21,029 bases of DNA from CAZSAT01 sp964604675 (GTDB lineage Bacteria; Myxococcota_A; UBA796; CAJQPC01). The notes beneath the pieces were generated by a model that saw nothing but the letters and a program-made list of their open reading frames with translations, was not told the origin of the DNA and did no database searches. The DNA is taken from the NCBI GenBank assembly GCA_964604675.1, contig CAZSAT010000119.1, positions 1 through 21,029 of the forward strand, read 5' to 3'. Positions 15,828 to 21,029 of this stretch are shown piece after piece. The position numbers and the translations under genes are program-made. Position 1 is the first letter of the stretch, and every line of letters begins with the position of its first letter.

Positions 15828-16364
15828 GTGCCTGACGAACCTCGAGCCATCGACGTCCTCGGCGAGCTGACCGCTCGGGCGGTGGTGGGGGAGGGCACCT
15901 CGGAGCGGCTCGAGCGGGACATCGCCTCGCGGCTGGGGTGGTGGCATCGCCACCTGTTCGAGCGCATGGGTGAGGCCAACCCCTACGGTGACGTTCGGGA
16001 GCCTGGCGAGGCCGGGGTGCTGCGCGGCGCCTACCGCGCGGTGACGCCGACACCGCGGATCGCGAAGAAGGCGCCGGCGCCGACCGTCGCGGTCCCTCGC
16101 GAGGCCCTTGCGAAGCGAGCGGGGGAGCCCGTGGATCGTTCGCTGCCGCTGCCCGCGCGGAACGCTGGGTCGAGCCGGGCCGGCCGCATGCGGCTCGGAC
16201 GACCAACGTCGACCTCGGCGCCAACGGTAAGGAGGATCGTGAAGCCGGAGCCGGACGGGCAAACACCGCCTCCTCCGCAAGCGCGTCGAGAGCTTCCGAA
16301 GCAGGACGTGGGGCTCGACGACCTCTTCGGCTTTTCCGAAGGCGGTCGCTTCAAGGGAGAGTAG
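15828..16364 (+). CDS. Hypothetical proline-rich protein with distinctive C-terminal motif
   Basis: Not recognised. A GTG start at 15828 (eight bases after the previous stop) gives 178 residues. The first ~65 residues look folded and helical, with WWHRHLFERMGEANPYGDV. Residues ~70-150 are Pro/Ala/Arg/Lys-rich and probably disordered. The last ~20 residues return to an acidic/aromatic motif, GLDDLFGFSEGGRFKGE. There is no signal peptide or membrane segment. The layout (small domain, basic flexible linker, terminal short motif) suggests an adaptor that docks on a partner through its tail; this is inference. It is the last gene of the plus-strand unit and meets the TPR gene tail to tail, with 32 bases between stops and no clear terminator. 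The GTG start is less certain than the frame. Confidence 0.7.
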   Translation: MPDEPRAIDVLGELTARAVVGEGTSERLERDIASRLGWWHRHLFERMGEANPYGDVREPGEAGVLRGAYRAVTPTPRIAKKAPAPTVAVPREALAKRAGEPVDRSLPLPARNAGSSRAGRMRLGRPTSTSAPTVRRIVKPEPDGQTPPPPQARRELPKQDVGLDDLFGFSEGGRFKGE

Positions 16365-16396
16365 GTCGTCATACAAGAGGCCGACGCCGGCATCCC

Positions 16397-17902
16397 CTAC
16401 TGGCTCGGGAGCAGCGAGGCCGGGCACTCGGGCTGTGCGATGACCTTGTAGTAGCCCAGCTCATCGCCCCACGACTCGCCCTGGTAGCTCCAGACGTTCG
16501 CGAAGCGTGCGCGCTCTTCGCGCAAGGCGACGTCGCGCGCGCCGACCGCCTGGCCGGTCACTGACGCCTGCTCGTAGAGCCGGGTCTCCAGCTTCAGCAT
16601 GTCGAGCTTCGAGATCTCGGCGTTGTCGAGCATGTCGCGCAGCGTGTCGGCCTGGAGCTGCACGCGGTTCCGGATTCGGGTGCCCTCGGCGAGGACCATG
16701 GCGTCGCGTCGGTCGGAGACCCAGGCGGTGGCCGCCGTCGCGAAGGGGTTCGCAGCGACGCCCTTCAGCCGCGCCAGCTCGCCTTCGGCGCTCTCGACCG
16801 CGTTCAGGGTCGCGAGGAAGCTGTACTCGTGGGGGAGGTCGCGGAGCACCGTGGCCGGGAACTCGTGCGCCTGGCCCGCATGGTAAGCGCGAGCATCGGC
16901 GAACACGGCGACGGGGTCCAGCGCAGCGAGCTGAGCGTCCAGCTCGTCGCGCAGCGGGGCGTAGTCGGCCGCGAAGGCGTCGATCTCCACGCTCGCCGTG
17001 GGGAACTTGCAGAGGTTGAACAGCGCGTAGATGCGCAGCAGCCGTGCTTCGGGGAAGTACCAGTCGCGGAGGAAGGGTGTCATGTGGTTGTGGAGGAGCC
17101 CCAGCGTTCCGCTCATGTCGGTGAGCAGGAAGTGGGCCCACGCGCGCTCGAACTGGGCTTCGGGCCACCACCAGGAGTCCCGAGGGACCTTCATGTAGTA
17201 CTCGATGGAGCGCGCGTAGTTCTCCGCGCCGTAGTAGGCGCGCGCGAGGTTCATCACCGCGAGGTCGGCGAAGGCCTGGTCGTCGCCGGCGCTCGCCAGG
17301 GCCATCGCAGTGGCCAGGGGCGCGATGGCGTCGTTGAACCTGCCCTGCTGCGACAGGACCATGCCCTTCAAGTGCTGGCTGCGGGCGTAGAGCGCGTGGT
17401 CCTTGCCCACCATGGCGGTGATGCCCAGCGCCACGCCGAGGTTGCCCTGGCGGTAGTTCTCGCGGGCAGCCAGGTACGCCATGTGCCCCAGCGCGGGGCC
17501 TTCCGCGCCGACGCCGACGTTGGTGGCGAAGACCGGCTCCAGCAACGCGGTGTCGCCGACGCTGTCGGCCATGGCGAGCGCCTTGCCCACGAGGGCTGGC
17601 GACGCTTCCAGCGACAAGGCGCGCTCGTACGCGACCAGGGCGGCGTACGGCAGCTCCAGCTCGACCAGCAGATCGGCCAGCTGCTCCAACGCCTCGGCGT
17701 GGAAGGGCGCCTTCTCCTCGTCGTCCGTCATGGCGAGCAGGGCATCGGCCGCGCGTGCCTTCTGGCCGACCTTCAGCTGCTCGGCGACCTCGGCGAAGGC
17801 CTCTGCACGCTCTTCCTCGGTCGGCTCTTCGACCGCCTCGTCCTGGGCCAGCGCGACGGGCCCGCCGCTGCCGAGCAGCGCCAGCGCGAGGAGCGTGCTC
17901 AC
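16397..17902 (-). CDS. Periplasmic TPR protein, GltC-like
   Basis: A 501-residue exported helical-repeat protein. The signal peptide ends at PVALA-Q near residue 19. An acidic stretch follows, then TPR-like helices across residues ~35-240 (for example AALVAYERALSLEASPALVGKAL and LARAYYGAENYARSIEYYMKV). A block at ~245-310, WWWPEAQFERAWAHFLL with DWYFPEARLLRIYALFNLCKF, is characteristic of a myxobacterial periplasmic TPR family that I associate with the gliding-motility protein GltC. The C-terminal ~150 residues are helical and charged. The GTG start overlaps the stop of the barrel gene (GTGA), so the two are translationally coupled. In Myxococcus, GltC is a soluble periplasmic partner of the outer-membrane barrels GltA and GltB. 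The match here is from memory of family features and context, not from an alignment. Confidence 0.85.
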   Translation of the reverse strand: MSTLLALALLGSGGPVALAQDEAVEEPTEEERAEAFAEVAEQLKVGQKARAADALLAMTDDEEKAPFHAEALEQLADLLVELELPYAALVAYERALSLEASPALVGKALAMADSVGDTALLEPVFATNVGVGAEGPALGHMAYLAARENYRQGNLGVALGITAMVGKDHALYARSQHLKGMVLSQQGRFNDAIAPLATAMALASAGDDQAFADLAVMNLARAYYGAENYARSIEYYMKVPRDSWWWPEAQFERAWAHFLLTDMSGTLGLLHNHMTPFLRDWYFPEARLLRIYALFNLCKFPTASVEIDAFAADYAPLRDELDAQLAALDPVAVFADARAYHAGQAHEFPATVLRDLPHEYSFLATLNAVESAEGELARLKGVAANPFATAATAWVSDRRDAMVLAEGTRIRNRVQLQADTLRDMLDNAEISKLDMLKLETRLYEQASVTGQAVGARDVALREERARFANVWSYQGESWGDELGYYKVIAQPECPASLLPSQ

Positions 17903-18564
17903 TCCGGCGCCTTGAGGCTCGCGTAGCCCACGTGCACGCCGATGTTCTGCTTCGGTCGCCACACGCCGGAAGCTCGCGGTTGCACGAGCACGTCGTCTCG
18001 GATCTCCACCTTGATGGCTCCGCCCTTCACCCGGAACACCCGCGTGCCGATGCCCACGCCGATGGTCGGGGCGATGGACCAGGGCGAGCCGCCGGACTCC
18101 AACAGCTCGTCTTCGACGATGCGCTCGACGGTGCCCCCGACCAGCAACGGCACGTAGAGGTCGTTGTGCCGGACACGGCCGTCGGTCCAGGCCATCTTGG
18201 CGTAGATGGGCGCCCACTCGGCACCGCCCATCAAGCTGGCCACGTAGCCGTAGGCCTCGGGAACCACGCCGTATGCAGGACTGGTGAGCTCGCCCCAGTG
18301 ACCGTTGCCCGTGTGCCAGCCGGCTCCGAGACGAGCCGTCCACGCCAGGGTCTCGGACAGGTGCTGGCCGTACCAGAACTCGCCAGCGAATCCGAGGGTG
18401 TAGGCCTCGACGGGAAGCAGCATGAGACCGCCGCCCAGCTCGGACGAGCCGTCCTTGGGGTAGAGGCGAGCCTGAACGACCTTGATCTCCTCGTTGCGGA
18501 GCACTCCGAGGTCGATGGGGTCCTGGGCGTGGGCGATGCCCACCAGGGACAGAAGGGTGATCAT
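17899..18564 (-). CDS. Outer-membrane beta-barrel protein of myxobacterial type (GltA/GltB-like)
   Basis: A 221-residue protein with a signal peptide ending AHA-Q (residues ~1-13). The rest is rich in alternating aromatic and glycine strands: LGGGLMLLPVEAYTLGFAGEFWYG, TARLGAGWHTGNGHW, VASLMGGAEWAPIYAKMAW, DLYVPLLVGGTV, IGVGIGTRVF, NIGVHVGYASL. The opening VVQARLYPKDGSSELGGG and the later APIYAKMAW...NDLYVPLLVGG follow the pattern of the myxobacterial outer-membrane barrel family in which VVQ-R-LYPK-G--EL opens the barrel. An 8-strand small barrel is likely. It starts 15 bases after the VWA gene and overlaps the TPR gene by GTGA. The pairing with a VWA lipoprotein and a TPR protein suggests a GltA/GltB role, which is inference. 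Confidence 0.83.
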   Translation of the reverse strand: MITLLSLVGIAHAQDPIDLGVLRNEEIKVVQARLYPKDGSSELGGGLMLLPVEAYTLGFAGEFWYGQHLSETLAWTARLGAGWHTGNGHWGELTSPAYGVVPEAYGYVASLMGGAEWAPIYAKMAWTDGRVRHNDLYVPLLVGGTVERIVEDELLESGGSPWSIAPTIGVGIGTRVFRVKGGAIKVEIRDDVLVQPRASGVWRPKQNIGVHVGYASLKAPE

Positions 18565-18579
18565 GTCAGCGTCAGCCAG

Positions 18580-19875
18580 CTAGAAGGGAAGGGAGCGGGG
18601 CTGGCCCTCGAGGGGCTGGTAGTAGATCCGGACGTCTTCGTTGTAGTCTGGGATGGCGTCCTCGGTGAAGACGACCGCATTCTGGCCCGAGTCGTAGTAC
18701 CAGCCGGTGCCGTAGGTGACGGTGCCGTCCTCGGCGGTGGCCGTGATCTCGGACGGGGTCATCTCGATGCCATCCACGAGCACGCTGATGGTGCCGACGT
18801 CGGGGATGGACTGGAGGGGGAACACGCTCTGGAGGTTGGCCAGGAGCTCGCCGAGGTCGGTGAGGTGCTGGCTGAAGTCCGAGTCGACGCAGTCGTCGCC
18901 GTCGGGCTCGGTGATGTAGTTGTAGAAGCCTCCGCTCGCCGCCGCCACGTTCTGGTAGCGCTCCACGCTCCAGAGCTCGGCACCTTCGTTGCAGCTCGCG
19001 TCGCCCGCGTCCTTGTCGTAGTGAGGGCCGATGACCACGATGCGGTAGCGCACGTTGAACTGGTCGAAGAGGTCGGTGTAGCCGGCCGCGGCCGTGTCGC
19101 CGATCGCCATGCGCCGCGAGTAGTCGCCCTCGTCGCTGACGATGACGATGATGACCGTGCTGTCGTCTCGGATGAAGCCTTCGTTGGTGCCTTCGTTGCT
19201 CTCGCTGAACGGTGCGATCGCGTCGTAGCAGAAGTCCGGCGGGCTCTCCACGGCACGGCACATCGCCAACAGGGCGCCCTCCAGGCCCTCCTCGGTGCCC
19301 GCACCGCACTCGGTGCTCGAGCGCCACGCGCTCACGCCGCACGTGTCGTCGAGGTATTCGACCGTGATGGCCTTCAGGTCGTCGGGGTCGTAGCTGCCAT
19401 AGTCGACGCAGTCGTCGACCTCGCCGTCCGCGCAGTACTTCCAGCACGTGCCTTCGCAGACGATGTTCTCGATGAACTTCTCAGCCAGGTCGGGCTCGCC
19501 CTTCTGCAGGATCTTGTAGAGGCCGACCAGCTTGCCAGCATCGCCTGGGAGATCGCTCTCCTGCACCGACGTGGTGGTCACGCCAAGCTGGTAGTCCAGG
19601 AAGCGCCCGCGGTCGTAGACGTAGGTCAGGTAGTTGTCGACCGCCTCCGACAGGGTGTCGGTCTTCGCTTCCGCACCGTCTTCGGACGCCAGCAGCGCGA
19701 TGAAGGTGTCGATGTTGAGCGCGAGGCTCTCCGCTTCGTCCGTCATCGACGGCGAGTCGTCGATCACGAACAGCACATCGGCCGTGTTCGAGAACGTGGC
19801 CTGCTCGTAGCCAGCCCTGCGGTACAGGTCGTAGTTGTTGCATGCGAGGGTGGCGAGTAGCGACCAGGCGACCAT
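18580..19875 (-). CDS. VWA-domain lipoprotein, CglB-like surface adhesin candidate
   Basis: A 431-residue probable lipoprotein. A short hydrophobic N-terminus (WSLLATLAC) ends at Cys12, a slightly off-consensus lipobox. A von Willebrand A domain follows, with the metal-ion-dependent adhesion site DDSPS (39-43) after DVLFVI and a central strand STVIIVIVSDEGDYS (~239-253) carrying later MIDAS acidic residues. Ten further cysteines (140, 144, 148, 156, 179, 190, 206, 216, 295, 329) imply disulfides and export. The C-terminal ~80 residues are a beta-rich acidic domain. In Myxococcus, CglB is an outer-membrane VWA lipoprotein that adheres to the substratum at gliding focal adhesions. Similar size, MIDAS, cysteine-rich character and neighbours make CglB the closest known model, but VWA lipoproteins are numerous in myxobacteria. 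The start is supported by GGGAGGAG five bases upstream. First gene of the unit. Confidence 0.88.
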   Translation of the reverse strand: MVAWSLLATLACNNYDLYRRAGYEQATFSNTADVLFVIDDSPSMTDEAESLALNIDTFIALLASEDGAEAKTDTLSEAVDNYLTYVYDRGRFLDYQLGVTTTSVQESDLPGDAGKLVGLYKILQKGEPDLAEKFIENIVCEGTCWKYCADGEVDDCVDYGSYDPDDLKAITVEYLDDTCGVSAWRSSTECGAGTEEGLEGALLAMCRAVESPPDFCYDAIAPFSESNEGTNEGFIRDDSTVIIVIVSDEGDYSRRMAIGDTAAAGYTDLFDQFNVRYRIVVIGPHYDKDAGDASCNEGAELWSVERYQNVAAASGGFYNYITEPDGDDCVDSDFSQHLTDLGELLANLQSVFPLQSIPDVGTISVLVDGIEMTPSEITATAEDGTVTYGTGWYYDSGQNAVVFTEDAIPDYNEDVRIYYQPLEGQPRSLPF

Positions 19876-19880
19876 CTGGT

Positions 19881-19888
19881 CTCCTCCC
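19881..19888 (-). promoter_or_regulatory. Strong ribosome-binding site of the VWA lipoprotein gene
   Basis: GGGAGGAG sits five bases before the ATG at 19875. It decides the start and predicts high translation of the first gene of the unit, in contrast to the two coupled genes after it. Confidence 0.75.
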
Positions 19889-19899
19889 GAGGCTGCGAC

Positions 19900-19928
19900 A
19901 GCTTAGGAGGGCAGAGCCTGGGGTGCAA
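19900..19928 (-). promoter_or_regulatory. Possible promoter of the VWA-barrel-TPR unit
   Basis: TTGCAC and TAAGCT are spaced by 17 bases in the 65-base gap between the TetR stop and the VWA start. Each hexamer matches the sigma-70 consensus at only three positions, so this is a weak guess; the true promoter could be elsewhere in the gap or within the TetR gene. Confidence 0.25.
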
Positions 19929-19940
19929 GCAAGCGTCGTG

Positions 19941-20513
19941 TCAGGTCAGCAGCCGCACGGCGACCTCTTCGAGGTGGGCCTGCACCGCTTCCTGCGGCGC
20001 GTCTGCGCCCGTCCATGGCGCCAGGTCGTCGTCGTCGCTGAGCGCGTAGCGGACCAACAGGTGGTTCAGGCTCAGCAGGGGGAGCCGCCAGTCGCGGTCC
20101 GGTGACAGGCCCACCGCCACCATCAGCTCGATCCCACGGGCCGCCAGCCGGGCCGCCAGTTCACCGCGCGCTGCTTCGGGCAGGGCGCGGTTGTCGAGCA
20201 GGTGCCGGAGGATCAGCCCGGCCACCGCCCGCCGCTCCACGATGTAGCCCCAGCAGACCGCCACGGCCGCTCGGACGCGGGCTTCGCGCTCATCGGGCCA
20301 TTCCGTGGGCAGTGGCAGGGCGAGGAGGTCCTCGAGGTGCTTCGCGATGACCGCGTCGTACACGCCCTGCTTGTTGCCGAAGTGCCACGCGAGCGTGGCC
20401 ACGTTCACCTCGGCCGCCTCGGCGAGCGCTCGTGTGGTGGCGCCGTCGAAGCCTCGATCGGCGAACAGCGGTCCGCAGGCCGCCAGGATCCGAGCCTTGG
20501 TGTCGCTCCCCAT
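19941..20513 (-). CDS. TetR-family transcriptional regulator
   Basis: A 190-residue DNA-binding regulator. The N-terminal helix-turn-helix is clear: KARILAACGPLFADRGFDG, then TTRALAEAAEVNVATLAWHFGNKQGVYDAVI (~25-56), the standard TetR start. The rest is a helical ligand-binding domain with helices around VRAAVAVCWGYIVERRAV and GLILRHLLDN; it resembles TetR members with a CerR-type C-terminal domain, though this is uncertain. The ATG at 20513 gives the normal N-terminus; the open frame upstream crosses the PilZ gene on the other strand. Its end lies 65 bases before the VWA gene, so it could share a transcript with the gliding-like unit. It is divergent from the PilZ gene over 99 bases, where it might also act. 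The target and ligand are unknown. Confidence 0.92.
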   Translation of the reverse strand: MGSDTKARILAACGPLFADRGFDGATTRALAEAAEVNVATLAWHFGNKQGVYDAVIAKHLEDLLALPLPTEWPDEREARVRAAVAVCWGYIVERRAVAGLILRHLLDNRALPEAARGELAARLAARGIELMVAVGLSPDRDWRLPLLSLNHLLVRYALSDDDDLAPWTGADAPQEAVQAHLEEVAVRLLT

Positions 20514-20601
20514 GCCTGTTCGTATCGCGGGTCGATCACCCCCGGCGAAAAAGGCTTCAAGGCTGGTTCGCGGCCACCGATGCGGGGATGGAAGACCAAC
20601 C

Positions 20602-20607
20602 AGGAGG
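20602..20607 (+). promoter_or_regulatory. Strong ribosome-binding site of the PilZ gene
   Basis: AGGAGG, a full Shine-Dalgarno core, lies five bases before the ATG at 20613. This fixes the start; the frame is open far upstream but would overlap the TetR gene. Confidence 0.8.
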
Positions 20608-20612
20608 CCCCC

Positions 20613-20972
20613 ATGGGCAGCCCCGCCGCCGCAGAAGCTCGCCAGGATGCTCGTGTCAACTGTCGCGTGATGGTCGAGTACGAGTGCGTGAAGGACTTCC
20701 TCGTCGACTACTGCGCGAACATGAGCGTAGGCGGCATGTTCATCCAGACCGAGCGGCCCCTGGAGCCTGGTACCCGGTTCAAGCTGCGCTTCAAGATCCC
20801 CGAGCACGAGGAGCTGATCGAGACCACGGGCGAGGTGCGGTGGGCTGTCGGCGCGGAGGCGTCGGGCAAGATGACGCCCGGCATGGGGATTCGCTTCGAC
20901 CACCTCGATGACAACGCGGTCGCCGCGGTCGATCAGTGGCTGTCGAGCTGGGGTGACGAGGAGTACCCGTAG
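20613..20972 (+). CDS. Small PilZ-domain protein, probable c-di-GMP binder
   Basis: A 119-residue single-domain PilZ protein. The c-di-GMP-binding motifs are present: RQDAR (RxxxR, residues 10-14) and NMSVGG (36-41), the second with Asn in place of the usual first Asp of DxSxxG. Around them are the typical PilZ strands VNCRVMVEYE, GMFIQTERPLEPGTRFKLRFKIP and TGEVRWAV, then MGIRFDHLDD and a C-terminal helix. The spacing and the PLEPGT turn match the PilZ paralogue group expanded in Myxococcus, where members influence motility and polarity. No signal or membrane segment is seen. The neighbouring gliding-like unit makes a role in c-di-GMP control of motility or adhesion plausible, which is inference. 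Confidence 0.93.
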   Translation: MGSPAAAEARQDARVNCRVMVEYECVKDFLVDYCANMSVGGMFIQTERPLEPGTRFKLRFKIPEHEELIETTGEVRWAVGAEASGKMTPGMGIRFDHLDDNAVAAVDQWLSSWGDEEYP

Positions 20973-20998
20973 GGCTAGTCAGCTGTAGAAGGAGGGGG

Positions 20999-21028
20999 AT
21001 GCCTCAGCCCGGCTTACGCCGGGAGTGA
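20999..21028 (+). CDS. Possible 9-codon leader ORF at the window edge
   Basis: AAGGAGG (20989-20995) is followed three bases later by an ATG that opens nine codons (MPQPGLRRE) and then TGA. It could be a translated leader of a gene beyond the window, or the Shine-Dalgarno could be accidental. The hairpin at 21008-21023 lies within it, so translation would melt or mask that stem. There is no homology to judge by. Confidence 0.2.
   Translation: MPQPGLRRE
21008..21023. other. Perfect 6-bp GC hairpin downstream of the PilZ gene
   Basis: CCCGGC, a TTAC loop and GCCGGG pair perfectly, 35 bases after the PilZ stop. The stem is strong but lacks a T-run, so it is either a GC-type terminator or 3' protective stem for the PilZ transcript, or an attenuator for whatever lies to the right. 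Confidence 0.45.
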
Positions 21029-21029
21029 A

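Noticed and set aside
16365..16396. Bidirectional terminator between the convergent genes
   Set aside because: Only a trivial GCCGGC self-complement and no stem with a T-run on either strand.
17755..19860. Long plus-strand open frame opposite the VWA and barrel genes
   Set aside because: Antisense shadow; the minus strand has signal peptides, ribosome-binding site and clear folds.
20524..20536. TetR operator ATCG-CGGGT-CGAT near the TetR start
   Set aside because: Only 4-bp perfect arms; expected by chance in this composition.

Overview
This is a GC-rich, tightly packed bacterial chromosome segment. It looks like a member of the Myxococcota or a related former deltaproteobacterium. The reasons are a von Willebrand A (VWA) domain lipoprotein next to a myxobacterial-type outer-membrane beta-barrel and a periplasmic TPR protein, a small PilZ protein of the myxobacterial sort, a CX3CX2C HemW beside grpE-dnaK-dnaJ, and several Hsp70/DnaJ paralogue traits common in that group. 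The lineage is inferred from protein style, not from a marker gene. No rRNA, tRNA, CRISPR array, insertion sequence, phage gene or attachment site was seen.

Left two thirds (1-12700, all minus strand, read right to left): one long, probably co-transcribed series. It runs hemW, grpE, dnaK, dnaJ, an LppC/LpoA-like periplasmic protein, thiL, two tandem CNNM/CBS/CorC membrane proteins, a zinc alcohol dehydrogenase resembling scyllo-inosose 3-dehydrogenase, and the 5' part of a second Hsp70 gene cut by the window edge. Most junctions are overlaps (ATGA, GTGA, TGATG) or gaps of under 30 bases. The exceptions are the 84-base grpE-dnaK gap, which holds a perfect inverted repeat, and the roughly 100-base gap before the second Hsp70 gene. 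The set joins protein folding, heme and thiamine cofactor metabolism, cell-envelope functions and metal efflux. No hrcA gene is present.

Middle (12737-16364, plus strand): a divergent three-gene unit starting only 36 bases from hemW. It encodes a fused two-domain M16 metallopeptidase, an exported START-like (SRPBCC) protein overlapping it by ATGA, and a proline-rich hypothetical protein with a distinctive acidic/aromatic C-terminus.

Right part (16397-19875, minus strand): a three-gene unit transcribed as VWA lipoprotein, then beta-barrel, then TPR protein. This is the most interesting part of the window. The combination resembles the outer-membrane part of the Myxococcus gliding machinery (CglB adhesin with GltA/GltB barrels and GltC), apparently gathered into one compact operon. 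Beyond it lie a TetR-family regulator (minus) and a divergent PilZ-domain protein (plus) with a very strong ribosome-binding site. The right edge carries a strong Shine-Dalgarno, a 9-codon ORF and a perfect GC hairpin.

Starts were chosen by conserved N-termini, start/stop overlaps and ribosome-binding sites. Many long frames run antisense to these genes; they are an artefact of high GC codon use and are not annotated.
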